A DNA stretch of 64,000 nucleotides. It comes from Microbacterium fluvii. GTDB lineage: Bacteria > Actinomycetota > Actinomycetes > Actinomycetales > Microbacteriaceae. Location of the stretch: the NCBI RefSeq assembly GCF_025515205.1, contig NZ_JAOPFX010000001.1:1550001-1614000 (forward strand), given 5' to 3'. The position numbers and the translations under genes were made by a program. Position 1 is the first letter of the stretch. Each line of letters begins with the position of its first letter. Of the stretch, positions 26,923 to 40,984 are shown piece after piece. Under the pieces are notes generated by a model that saw only the letters and a program-made list of their open reading frames with translations, did not search any database and was not told the origin of the DNA.

Positions 26923-26961
26923 CTTCGACAGGCTCAGGGACCACCCTTCGACAGGCTCAGG
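26923..26961 (+). repeat. Short direct repeat in the pmt-hemL gap
   Basis: CTTCGACAGGCTCAGG occurs at 26923-26938 and again at 26946-26961, filling almost the whole 42-bp gap between the pmt stop and the hemL stop. The unit resembles dispersed intergenic repeats common in high-GC bacterial genomes. It has no T tract and is not an obvious terminator. Confidence 0.7.
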
Positions 26962-26962
26962 A

Positions 26963-28285
26963 TCAGGGCGCCGTGGCGGATGCCGCCGCCGTGGCCGCGA
27001 CCGGCAGTGCCGCCCGGATGCGCTCGAGCGCCGACTCGTCATGCGCCGCCGTGAGGAACCACGCCTCGAACACGCTCGGCGGCAGGGCCACGCCTTCGGC
27101 GAGCATCGCGTGGAAGAAGGGCGCGTAGCGCCACGCCTCCTGCGCCTTCGCGTCCGCGTACGTGCGCACAGGGTCGGCGCGGAACGCGATCGAGAAGAGG
27201 CTGCCCGCACGCGAGATCGTGTGTGCGACGCCTTCGGCCGCCAGCGCCGCATGCGCGGCGTCGGCGACGGCCGAGGCAGCCGCATCCACGCGTCGGTAGA
27301 CCTCCGCGTCGGCGAGACGCAGCGTCGCGATGCCCGCGGCGACGGCGAGCGGATTTCCGCTGAGGGTGCCCGCCTGATAGACGGGGCCGAGCGGCGCGAG
27401 GAGGTCCATGATCTCGGCGCGCCCGCCGATGGCGGCCAGCGGCATGCCGCCGCCGATGACCTTGCCGAAGGTGACGAGGTCGGGGGTCCATCGCTGGCCC
27501 GCCTGCTGCTCGAGCCCCCACCAGCCGGCGGAGCCGACGCGGAAGCCGGTGAGCACCTCGTCGAGGATGAACAGGGCGCCGTGGGCGTGAGCGGTGTCGA
27601 CGAGGAAGGCGTTGAAGCCCTCGTCGGGGGCGAGGACTCCGGCGTTGGCTCCTGCGGCCTCCGCGATGATCGCGGCGATGCGGCCGGGGTGCGCCGCGAA
27701 GGCGGCCTCGACCGCCGCGCGGTCGTTGTAGGGCAGCACGAGGGTGAGCCCCGCGATGTCGGCCGGGACCCCCGCCGAGCCCGGCAGCCCGAGGGTCGCG
27801 ACGCCCGAGCCCGATTCGGCCAGCAGGCCGTCGGAGTGGCCGTGGTAGTGGCCGGCGAACTTGATGATGACGTCGCGGCCCGTCGCCCCGCGGGCGAGGC
27901 GGATGGCGGTCATCGTCGCCTCGGTGCCGGTCGAGACCAGGCGCAGGCGCTCGATCTCGGCGCGCCGGCCTGTCTGCAGCCGGTCGATCACGAGCTCGGC
28001 GAGCTCGGTCTCGCCGGGGGTGGAGGCGCCGAACGAGAGGCCGCGGGCGGCCGCCTGCTGCACGGCGGCGACGACCTCGGGGTGGGCGTGGCCGAGCAGG
28101 GCCGGCCCCCACGATGCGACGAGGTCGACGTAGTCGCGGCCGGTCACGTCGCGCACGGTCGCCCCCGAGGCGGAGACGATCGACAGCGGCGTGCCGCCGA
28201 CCGAGCCGAAGGCGCGGACGGGCGAGTTCACGCCGCCGGGGATGACGGCGCGCGCGCGGGCGGCGGCCTGTTCGTTGGAGGTCAT
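26963..28285 (-). CDS. hemL: Glutamate-1-semialdehyde 2,1-aminomutase
   Basis: HemL converts glutamate-1-semialdehyde to 5-aminolevulinate, completing the C5 route started by HemA. It is a 440-residue class III PLP aminotransferase, with the N-terminal [17 protein letters not shown], the PLP-phosphate region [15 protein letters not shown], the Asp in [12 protein letters not shown] and the Schiff-base Lys in [11 protein letters not shown] (about residue 275). ATG 28285 overlaps the hemB stop as ATGA. It is the last gene of the minus-strand haem operon and carries an Ala-rich C-terminal tail. Confidence 0.96.
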   Translation of the reverse strand: MTSNEQAAARARAVIPGGVNSPVRAFGSVGGTPLSIVSASGATVRDVTGRDYVDLVASWGPALLGHAHPEVVAAVQQAAARGLSFGASTPGETELAELVIDRLQTGRRAEIERLRLVSTGTEATMTAIRLARGATGRDVIIKFAGHYHGHSDGLLAESGSGVATLGLPGSAGVPADIAGLTLVLPYNDRAAVEAAFAAHPGRIAAIIAEAAGANAGVLAPDEGFNAFLVDTAHAHGALFILDEVLTGFRVGSAGWWGLEQQAGQRWTPDLVTFGKVIGGGMPLAAIGGRAEIMDLLAPLGPVYQAGTLSGNPLAVAAGIATLRLADAEVYRRVDAAASAVADAAHAALAAEGVAHTISRAGSLFSIAFRADPVRTYADAKAQEAWRYAPFFHAMLAEGVALPPSVFEAWFLTAAHDESALERIRAALPVAATAAASATAP

Positions 28286-29265
28286 CGATTCCATCTCTCG
28301 GCGAGCTCGAGAGCCCAGTAGGTGAGCACGGCGTCGGCGCCAGCGCGGAAGATCGAGACGACCGACTCCTCGACGGCGCGGTCTCGGTCGATCCAGCCGT
28401 GGGCGGCGGCGGCCTCGATCATGGCGTACTCCCCCGACACCTGGTAGGCCCACACCGGAACGGGAGAGGATGCGGCAGCATCCGCCAGCACGTCGAGGTA
28501 GCTCATGGCGGGCTTGACCATGACGACGTCGGCGCCCTCGGCGACGTCGAACGCCACCTCCCTGGCGCCCTCGCGACGGTTGGCGGGGTCGAGCTGGTAG
28601 GTGCGGCGGTCGCCCTCGAGCGACGACTGCACGGCCTCGCGGAAGGGGCCGTAGAAGGCCGACGCGTACTTGGCGGCGTAGCCGAGGATCGCGACGTCGC
28701 TGCGGCCCGCGCCGTCGAGCGCCGCGCGCACGACAGCGGTCTGGCCGTCCATCATGCCCGACAGGCCCAGCAGGGCGGAGCCCGCCTCGGCCTGAGCGAG
28801 CGCCATGTCGCGGTAGCGCTCGAGGCTCGCATCGTTGTCGACGCGACCCTGCGCATCGAGCACGCCGCAGTGGCCGTGGTCGGTGAATTCGTCGAGGCAC
28901 AGGTCGGTCTGCACGACGAGGGCATCGCCCACCTCGGCCACGGCGACCCGGGTCGCGACGTTGAGGATGCCGTCGGGGTCGGTCGCGCCCGAGCCCTGCG
29001 CGTCTTTGCGCGTCGGCACGCCGAAGAGCATGACGCCGCCGATGCCGGCCGCGGCCGCCCGGTTCAGTTCGGCTTTGAGCGAATCGAGCGAGTGCTGCAC
29101 GACGCCGGGCATCGACGAGATCGGCACGGGCTCTGCGCTGTCTTCCCGCACGAACAGCGGCAGCACGAGCTGCGCGGCCTGCGGTCGGGTCTCGCGCGCC
29201 AGCCGCCGCCAGGCGGGGCTCTGGCGCAGGCGGCGCAGGCGAGCAGTGGGGAACTCGGCGGTCAT
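28282..29265 (-). CDS. hemB: Delta-aminolevulinic acid dehydratase (porphobilinogen synthase)
   Basis: HemB condenses two 5-aminolevulinates into porphobilinogen. The 327-residue TIM-barrel protein has both Schiff-base lysines ([14 protein letters not shown] and [11 protein letters not shown]). Its metal site reads [14 protein letters not shown]. Compared with the three-Cys zinc site of E. coli, the second ligand is Asp, so two Cys and one Asp remain, a mixed form that seems typical of actinobacteria. The ATG at 29265 lies 37 bp after hemC, and its stop overlaps the hemL start. Confidence 0.95.
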   Translation of the reverse strand: MTAEFPTARLRRLRQSPAWRRLARETRPQAAQLVLPLFVREDSAEPVPISSMPGVVQHSLDSLKAELNRAAAAGIGGVMLFGVPTRKDAQGSGATDPDGILNVATRVAVAEVGDALVVQTDLCLDEFTDHGHCGVLDAQGRVDNDASLERYRDMALAQAEAGSALLGLSGMMDGQTAVVRAALDGAGRSDVAILGYAAKYASAFYGPFREAVQSSLEGDRRTYQLDPANRREGAREVAFDVAEGADVVMVKPAMSYLDVLADAAASSPVPVWAYQVSGEYAMIEAAAAHGWIDRDRAVEESVVSIFRAGADAVLTYWALELAERWNR

Positions 29266-29302
29266 CTCTTCTCCTCGAGGTTCGGGCGGCGCCCGATGCG
29301 GG

Positions 29303-30202
29303 TCAGTTCAGCGGCGCGAGGTCGGCCGCGCCCTGCGCGAGCAGCTCGTCGGCCACGCGCACGGCGAGCTCTTCGGCCACATCGACGTCGTCGGCGGCGG
29401 CGTGCGAGCTCGTCAGGTGCGCCGAGCCGTCGGGCGCATAGACGCGGGCGCTCAGGAACACGAGGTCGTCTTCGAAGAACGCGTGCACGCCGATGGGTGC
29501 GGCGCAGCCCGCCTCGAGACGCGCGAGCACGCCCCGCTCGGCCTCGGCCGTGACGCGCGACGGACGGTGGTCGATGCGGCGGGCGAGCCGCTCGTCGCCC
29601 GCGCGCACCTCGATCGCCAGCGCCCCCTGCGCCGCGGCAGTGGGCCACGCGTCGGCGTCGAGCAGCTCGGTGGCGGCCTCGTCGAGGCGACCCAGGCGCT
29701 TCAGGCCCGCCGCCGCGAGCACGACGGCGTCGAGGTGGCGTTCCGGATCGGTCGCGGCGAGGCGCCCCAGGCGCGTGTCGACGTTGCCGCGGATGTCGAC
29801 GAGCACGAGGTCGGGGCGTCTGGCGGCCAGCTGCGCCCGGCGCCGCGGCGAGCCGGTGCCCACGCGCGCGCCCTCGGGCAGTGTGTCGAGGGTCAGTCCA
29901 TCGCGCGCGCACAGTGCGTCGCGCACATCGGCGCGCCGCGGCACGGCGGCGATGGCGAGCCCCGGCTCGGGCGCCGTGGGGAGGTCCTTAAAGGAGTGCA
30001 CGACGGCATCCACCTCGCCCGCCAGCAGCGCATCGCGCAGCGCCTTGGCGAACACGCCGGTGCCGCCCAGCGAGGCGAGAGAGGCGGTCGAGGTGTCGCC
30101 CTCGCTCGTGATCTCGACGAGCTCGCCGCCCAGCTGCTGGGCGACGGTGCCGGCCTGCGCCGTCGCGAGTGCGCTGGCGCGGGTGCCGATGCGCAGGGTC
30201 AT
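29303..30202 (-). CDS. hemC: Hydroxymethylbilane synthase (porphobilinogen deaminase)
   Basis: HemC links four porphobilinogens into hydroxymethylbilane. The 299-residue protein has LRIGTRASALATAQA at the N-terminus, HSFKDLPT with the conserved Lys/Asp, GTGSPRRRAQL, and EAGCAAPIG with the dipyrromethane-cofactor Cys (about 233). ATG 30202 overlaps the hemH stop as ATGA. The 37-bp gap to hemB has no room for hemD, which commonly sits here in actinobacteria. Confidence 0.95.
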   Translation of the reverse strand: MTLRIGTRASALATAQAGTVAQQLGGELVEITSEGDTSTASLASLGGTGVFAKALRDALLAGEVDAVVHSFKDLPTAPEPGLAIAAVPRRADVRDALCARDGLTLDTLPEGARVGTGSPRRRAQLAARRPDLVLVDIRGNVDTRLGRLAATDPERHLDAVVLAAAGLKRLGRLDEAATELLDADAWPTAAAQGALAIEVRAGDERLARRIDHRPSRVTAEAERGVLARLEAGCAAPIGVHAFFEDDLVFLSARVYAPDGSAHLTSSHAAADDVDVAEELAVRVADELLAQGAADLAPLN

Positions 30203-31245
30203 GCCGACTGCGCCGCTTCGCTGCGCACCGAGCCCTGCGGCTCGTGGTCGGGCCAGGGGCCGAGGTCGGTCAGGTGCGGACGCTCCGCATGCGGGATCTC
30301 GTTGACGCGCTCGAGCACGAGGTCGACGAGGCCGCTCACGAACACGGGGTCGACGCCGGGGGTCGGGATGCGCTCGACGTGCAGGCCGTGCCCGGTCGCC
30401 GTCTCGACGGCTTCGGTGTCGAGGTCCCACATGACTTCCATGTGGTCGCTGATGAAGCCGAACGGCACGATGATGACGCCGGGCACGGCGCCTGCGAGCT
30501 CGTCGATCGCGTCGTTGATGTCGGGCTCGAGCCACGGGATGTGCGGGGCGCCGCTGCGCGACTGGTAGACGAGCGACCACGGCGCGTCGGTCGCGCCGGC
30601 CTCTCGGAGGATCGCCTCGGCGCCGGCCAGGTGCTGAGCGACGTAGGCGCCGCCCTCGCCGTGCTCCGGACCGGATGCGGCTGCCGCGGCCGTCGGGATC
30701 GAGTGCGTCACGAACATGACGTGCGTGCCCTCGGGAGCCCGATCCAGGGCCGCCCGCAGGTTGGTCGCGAACGGACCGATGAAGCCCGGGTGGTCGAAGA
30801 ACTCGCGGATGCGCGAGATCTCGAGCTCGTCGCGCAGCCCGGTCTCGTCGAGAGTGCGGTCGAAGTCCTCGCGGTACTGCCCGACGCCCGAATACGACGT
30901 GTAGGCGCTCGTGATGAGGGCGATGACGCGGCGGTGGCCTGCCTCGTGGAGCTCGCGGAAGGCCTCGTCGAAGTAGGGCGCCCAGTTGCGATTGCCCCAG
31001 ACGACCGGCAGGTCGATGCCGCGCGCCTCGAGCTCGGCCTCGAGGGCCGCCTTGAGGTCGCGGTTCTGCTGGTTGATGGGGCTCACCCCGCCGTTGGCGC
31101 GGTAGTGGTGGGCGACCTCTTCGAGGCGCTCGTCGGGGATGCCCTTGCCGCGGGTGACGTTGCGCAGGAACGGGATGACGTCGTCCTGGCCCTCCGGGCC
31201 CCCGAAGCTCGCGAGCAGGATCGCGTCGTAGGCACCGGCGCTCAT
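30199..31245 (-). CDS. hemH: Ferrochelatase, coproporphyrin III type (CpfC)
   Basis: A 348-residue ferrochelatase. Family landmarks are AILLASFGGPEGQDDVIPFL, YRANGGVSPINQQN, the metal-binding His region FVTHSIPTAAA, and the acidic face near FGFISDHMEVMWDLDTEA. In Gram-positive bacteria with HemQ this enzyme inserts iron into coproporphyrin III rather than protoporphyrin IX. The adjacent hemQ gene, overlapping it by ATGA, supports that role. The C-terminal 25 residues (LTDLGPWPDHEPQGSVRSEA) are poorly conserved. Confidence 0.94.
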   Translation of the reverse strand: MSAGAYDAILLASFGGPEGQDDVIPFLRNVTRGKGIPDERLEEVAHHYRANGGVSPINQQNRDLKAALEAELEARGIDLPVVWGNRNWAPYFDEAFRELHEAGHRRVIALITSAYTSYSGVGQYREDFDRTLDETGLRDELEISRIREFFDHPGFIGPFATNLRAALDRAPEGTHVMFVTHSIPTAAAAASGPEHGEGGAYVAQHLAGAEAILREAGATDAPWSLVYQSRSGAPHIPWLEPDINDAIDELAGAVPGVIIVPFGFISDHMEVMWDLDTEAVETATGHGLHVERIPTPGVDPVFVSGLVDLVLERVNEIPHAERPHLTDLGPWPDHEPQGSVRSEAAQSA

Positions 31246-31898
31246 CGCAGCACCTCCGCGACCTCTGCGGCGTCGATGCGGCGCCCGGTGAAGAACGGGA
31301 TCTCTTCGCGCACGTGGCGGCGGGCCTCGGTGTTGCGCAGGTGCCGCATGAGGTCGACGAGCTCGGTCGGGTCGTCGGCCTCGAGGCCCAGGAGCCACTC
31401 GTAGTCGCCGAGGGCGAAGCTCGCGACGGTGTTGCTGAGCACCTCGGGGTATTCGCGGCCCTTGAGGCCGTGGTCGCGCAGCATCGCACCGCGCTCGGCG
31501 GGGTCGAGCAGGTACCACTCGTAGCTGCGGACGAAGGGGTAGACGGTGAGCCACTGCTTCGGCGCGAGTCCGCGGGCGAAGGCGGGGGCGTGGTCGCGGC
31601 TGAACTCCGCGTCGCGGTGCACGCCGAGGGCGTTCCACGTCGGAAGCAGCGCGTGCAGCTCGGCCGTGCGGCGCAGCATCCGCAGGTCTGCCTGCAGCTT
31701 CTGCGCCGACGAGCCGACCAGCCAGATGAGGATGTCGGCGTCGGCACGCAGGCCCGAGACGTCGTAGAGGCCGCGGACGGTGTCGCCGAGCTCGGCGACG
31801 GCATCGGCCAGGGCGGGGCGGGTCTCGGTGTCGACCGAGGGGTGCGGGTCGCGCCGCAGCACGGCCCAGAGGGTGTAGTGGTGGGTCTGGTCGCTCAC
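31242..31898 (-). CDS. hemQ: Coproheme decarboxylase HemQ (ChdC)
   Basis: HemQ oxidatively decarboxylates coproheme to haem b with hydrogen peroxide, the last step of the coproporphyrin-dependent pathway. The 218-residue protein has the chlorite-dismutase fold: HYTLWAVLRRD, DILIWLVGSSAQKLQADLR, and the catalytic-Tyr stretch TVYPFVRSYEWYLL. The His-containing MLRDHGLKGREYPEV and NTVASFALGDYEWLLGLE follow. GTG 31898 is the start. The gene is 36 bp after hemE; in many actinobacteria the coproporphyrinogen oxidase gene lies between hemE and hemQ, but not here. Confidence 0.95.
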   Translation of the reverse strand: MSDQTHHYTLWAVLRRDPHPSVDTETRPALADAVAELGDTVRGLYDVSGLRADADILIWLVGSSAQKLQADLRMLRRTAELHALLPTWNALGVHRDAEFSRDHAPAFARGLAPKQWLTVYPFVRSYEWYLLDPAERGAMLRDHGLKGREYPEVLSNTVASFALGDYEWLLGLEADDPTELVDLMRHLRNTEARRHVREEIPFFTGRRIDAAEVAEVLR

Positions 31899-31934
31899 CC
31901 TTCCATCCTCCCCCGGATGCCGCGACGAGGCGAA

Positions 31935-33011
31935 TCAGGTGTGCGTTTCGTGCACGAGCTCCACGATGCGGGTGAGCACCCCGGGGTCGGTCTCTGGCGG
32001 AACGCCGTGGCCGAGGTTGACGATGTGCGCGGGGGCCGCGCGGCCTCGGTCGACGACGTCTTCGACGTGGCGGGCGATGAGGTGCTCGGGCGCCGTCAGC
32101 ATCGCCGGGTCGATGTTGCCCTGCAGGGGCACCCTGTCGCCCAGGCGCTCGCTGGCGACATCGAGCGGGAGGCGCCAGTCGATGCCGACGACATCGGCGC
32201 CGAGGCCGGGGATCAGGTCGAGCATCTCGGTCAGCCCGAGTCCGAAGTGGATGCGGGGAACCTCGAGCCCCCGCAGGGCGTCGAAGGCACGGCGGCTGTG
32301 CGGCGCGACGCGGCGCTGGTAGTCGGTGCGCGAGAGCGAGCCCGCCCACGAGTCGAACAGCTGCACGACGCTCGCGCCCGCCTGCACCTGGGCCAGGAGG
32401 AAGGCGCCGGTCACGTCGGCGCACCAGTTCAGCAGCGCCGCCCACGTCTGCGGGTCGGTGCGCATGAGCGCCCGCGCCCGCAGCTGCTCGCGCGACGGCC
32501 CGCCCTCGACGAGGTAGCTGGCCAGCGTGTACGGCGCGCCGCCGAAGCCGATGAGCGGCGTCGAGCCGAGCTCGGCGACCGTGATCGCGACCGCCTCGCT
32601 GATCGGCGCGAACGCCTCGGGGTCGATCGGGCGCAGCGCCAGCACGTCGGATGCCGTTCGGATCGGCTGGTCGATGACGGGGCCTCTGCCCGGCACGATC
32701 TTGACGTCGATGCCCGCCAGCAGCACCGGCACGACGATGTCGCTGAAGAAGACGGCGGCATCCACCCCGTGGCGTCGGACCGGCTGCAGCGTGATCTCGG
32801 CCGCGAGTGCCGGATCGAGGCACGCGTCGAGCATCTCGGTGCCCGCCCGCGACGCACGGTATTCGGGGAGCGAGCGGCCCGCCTGGCGCATGAACCACAC
32901 CGGCGGCTGCTCTGGGCGGTCGCCGCGGGCGGCGCGCACGAGGGGCGATGACGCCGTGCGCCCGTCGACGAGCGGATGCTGGGCGGGCAGGGTCAGGGGC
33001 TCGAACGGCAT
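31935..33011 (-). CDS. hemE: Uroporphyrinogen III decarboxylase
   Basis: HemE removes four acetate carboxyls from uroporphyrinogen III to give coproporphyrinogen III. The 358-residue protein has the signature PVWFMRQAGRSLPEYRA, SDIVVPVLLAGIDV, the substrate-site GGAPYTLASYLVEGG, FDSWAGSLSRTDY and GNIDPAMLTAP. ATG 33011 is preceded 6 bp upstream by TAGCCT; the spacer GGAGAC could also work as a weak Shine-Dalgarno site. It is the first gene of the minus-strand haem operon and is divergent from hemA, with 52 bp between the starts. Confidence 0.96.
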   Translation of the reverse strand: MPFEPLTLPAQHPLVDGRTASSPLVRAARGDRPEQPPVWFMRQAGRSLPEYRASRAGTEMLDACLDPALAAEITLQPVRRHGVDAAVFFSDIVVPVLLAGIDVKIVPGRGPVIDQPIRTASDVLALRPIDPEAFAPISEAVAITVAELGSTPLIGFGGAPYTLASYLVEGGPSREQLRARALMRTDPQTWAALLNWCADVTGAFLLAQVQAGASVVQLFDSWAGSLSRTDYQRRVAPHSRRAFDALRGLEVPRIHFGLGLTEMLDLIPGLGADVVGIDWRLPLDVASERLGDRVPLQGNIDPAMLTAPEHLIARHVEDVVDRGRAAPAHIVNLGHGVPPETDPGVLTRIVELVHETHT

Positions 33012-33063
33012 GTCTCCAGGCTAAGCGCCCGGGGCCCGTGCAGACGGCGGGTAGAATCACCTG
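33012..33063. promoter_or_regulatory. Divergent hemE/hemA promoter region
   Basis: On the plus strand TAGAAT (33052-33057) lies 6 bp before the hemA GTG. On the minus strand TAGCCT (33023-33018) lies 6 bp before the hemE ATG. Both transcripts are predicted to be leaderless or nearly so. No dyad symmetry strong enough to call an operator was seen. Confidence 0.6.
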
Positions 33064-34311
33064 GTGCTGTTCTGCGTCACGGCGAATCATCGAAACACCG
33101 AGTTCGACGTGCTCGACCGCATCTCCCAGGTCTCCGCCGCCACGGCCGCCGACGTCCTGCACGCGCACGAGTTCGTCCGAGGTGCCGTCGTGCTCTCCAC
33201 CTGCAACCGCTTCGAGGCCTACCTCGAGCTCGACGAGCCGGTCACCGGCGCCGCCGCTCTGGCCCACGAGGCCGTCTTCGACGCCGTGGCCGCCGCGGCG
33301 GGCGACGACGCCGAGGTGCTGCGCGCCTCCGCGACGGCCCTGGTCGGCGACGACGCCGTACGGCACCTGTTCGCCGTCTCGAGCGGCCTGGAGTCGATGG
33401 TCGTGGGCGAAGAGGAGATCACCGGCCAGGTGCAGCGGGCCCTCGCATCCGCCCGCGACAACGGCACGACCTCGACCGAGCTGGAGCAGGTGTTCCAGCG
33501 CGCGGCCTACGCGACCCGCGCCGTTCGGGCCAAGGCCGACCTCGCCGGCGCCGGCCGCTCGCTCGCGCGGCTCGCGCTCGACCTCGTCGACACCCGCGTG
33601 ACCGACTGGGCGCACACGCCCGTGCTGCTGGTGGGCACCGGGCAGTATGCCGCCACGACGATCGCGGCGCTGCAGGCCCGCGGCGCCGCCGACATCCGGG
33701 TGTTCTCGGCCACGGGGCGCGCGCAGCAGTTCGCGGCGCGCTACGGCGTGCGGGCCGAGTCGGAGCTCGCCGCCGCGATCGCGAGCGCCGATATCGTCAT
33801 CACCTGCACGGCCCGCTACGTCATCACCCCCGACGACATCCCCGATTCGCGCGAGCGCCTCGTGATCGACCTGGGCCTGCCCCGCAACGTCGACCCCGCC
33901 GTCGGCGAGGTCGGCGGCATCGAGCTGCTCGATCTCGAGCTCATCGGCCGGCACGCGTCGCTGCCCGAGCTCAGCGCCGGGGCGCACGAGGTGGTGGGGT
34001 CGGCGGTCGCGACGTATGCCGCCGAGCGCGCCGCTGCGCCCGCCGTCGTCGCGCTGCGCTCACACATCCAGCAGTCGCTGCTGAGCGAGCTCAGCCGCCT
34101 CCGCGTGCGCGAGGACGAGCCGCGGACCGAGGCCGCCCTTCGTCATTTCGCCGGGATGCTGTCGCACGGCCCCTCCGTGCGCGCTCGCGAGTTCGCCGCC
34201 CAGGGCCGCATGGCCGAGTTCGAGGCCGCGCTCGAGATGGTGTTCGGCGTGGCCGTGGCCGAGCTCGCCTCCGACGAGGCCGCCGGCGACGAGGGACTCG
34301 CCGCCGGCTGA
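33064..34311 (+). CDS. hemA: Glutamyl-tRNA reductase
   Basis: HemA reduces glutamyl-tRNA to glutamate-1-semialdehyde with NADPH, the first committed step of haem synthesis. The 415-residue protein has the N-terminal FCVTANHRNTEFDVLDR, the nucleophilic Cys in VVLSTCNRFEAYLE (residue 47), SSGLESMVVGEEEITGQVQ and the NADPH-binding LLVGTGQYAATTIAAL. A helical dimerisation domain ends the chain. In the nucleotide loop GTGQYA replaces the more common GAGxM. GTG 33064 is leaderless by the position of its -10 element. It is transcribed away from the other haem genes and converges with an aldo-keto reductase 6 bp downstream. Confidence 0.95.
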   Translation: MLFCVTANHRNTEFDVLDRISQVSAATAADVLHAHEFVRGAVVLSTCNRFEAYLELDEPVTGAAALAHEAVFDAVAAAAGDDAEVLRASATALVGDDAVRHLFAVSSGLESMVVGEEEITGQVQRALASARDNGTTSTELEQVFQRAAYATRAVRAKADLAGAGRSLARLALDLVDTRVTDWAHTPVLLVGTGQYAATTIAALQARGAADIRVFSATGRAQQFAARYGVRAESELAAAIASADIVITCTARYVITPDDIPDSRERLVIDLGLPRNVDPAVGEVGGIELLDLELIGRHASLPELSAGAHEVVGSAVATYAAERAAAPAVVALRSHIQQSLLSELSRLRVREDEPRTEAALRHFAGMLSHGPSVRAREFAAQGRMAEFEAALEMVFGVAVAELASDEAAGDEGLAAG

Positions 34312-34317
34312 GCCGCG

Positions 34318-40031
<5,714 letters not shown>

Positions 40032-40045
<14 letters not shown>

Positions 40046-40883
40046 GCGGGCCGTCGGGCGAGGGACCGCCGGCCGCGAACCTGCCGGGCGTGTTCGCCCA
40101 TTGGCTCCATGATCCCGCGTACAGCGCGATCTCGATGCCCGCGAGCTCGCCCGCCAGCACGGTGTGCGCGGCGGTCACCCCCGACCCGCAGTACGCGGCC
40201 ACCGGGATCGAGCCGTCGGCGCCGACAGAGGCGAACGCGGCGCGCAGCTCGGCCGGGGGGCGCAGGCGTCCGTCTGCGAGGTGGGTCGTGGTCGGGAGGT
40301 TCACGGCGCCGGGGATGTGCCCGGCGACAGGGTCCATCGGCTCGACCTCTCCCCGGTAGCGCTCGGGCGCCCGCACGTCCAGCAGCACACCCGTCGCCGA
40401 CCACCGCTCCGCCTGATCGATCGTGATGCCCTCGGTGATCTCCGCCAGCACGACGTCGCCGCGCGGCGGCTGCACGTCGCCGGTCTCGACGGCGCCGCCG
40501 CCGGCGACCCACGCGCGCCATCCGCCGTCGAGCACGCGCACATCGGCGACACCGCTGCGGGTGAGCAGCCACCACGCGCGGGCCGCGGCGACCGAGGCGA
40601 CGTCGTCGTAGACGACGACGGTGTCGCCCTCGCGCAGCCCCCAGCGGCGGGCGGCGTCTTCGAGGTCGTCGCGACGCGGCAGCGGATGCCGCCCCTCGGC
40701 CGGTTCGCCTCGCCTGCTCAGCTCGCGATCGAGGTCGACATAGACGGCGCCGGGAATGTGCCCCTCGAGGTAGTCGGGCCGCCCCTCCGGACGGTCGAGC
40801 CGCCAGCGCACATCGAGCAGCCGCGGGTGGTCCCCCGACGCGCGCAGCGCGGTGACCTGAGCGGGCGAGATGAGAACGGCCAT
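40032..40883 (-). CDS. sseA: 3-mercaptopyruvate/thiosulfate sulfurtransferase (double rhodanese)
   Basis: A 283-residue protein of two rhodanese domains. The N-terminal inactive domain has LLDVRWRLDRPEGRPDYLEG HIPGA, where the Asp-Val-Arg-Trp start is typical. The C-terminal active domain ends in AAYCGSGVTAAH. The active loop CGSGVT is the form found in 3-mercaptopyruvate sulfurtransferases, whereas thiosulfate enzymes prefer a more basic loop. The enzyme moves sulfane sulfur to cyanide or thiols in the cytoplasm. It overlaps the end of hrpA tail to tail and is divergent from the Cys/Met-metabolism PLP gene, which hints at a shared role in sulfur amino acid turnover. Confidence 0.92.
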
Positions 40884-40984
40884 ACCCCATGGTGCCCCCG
40901 CCGCGACAGGGCCGGCGGCGACGCGCTGCAACAGTTCGACACACGGGCAGTCGGCGGCGGCATCCGACCACGAGAATGGTCGTC

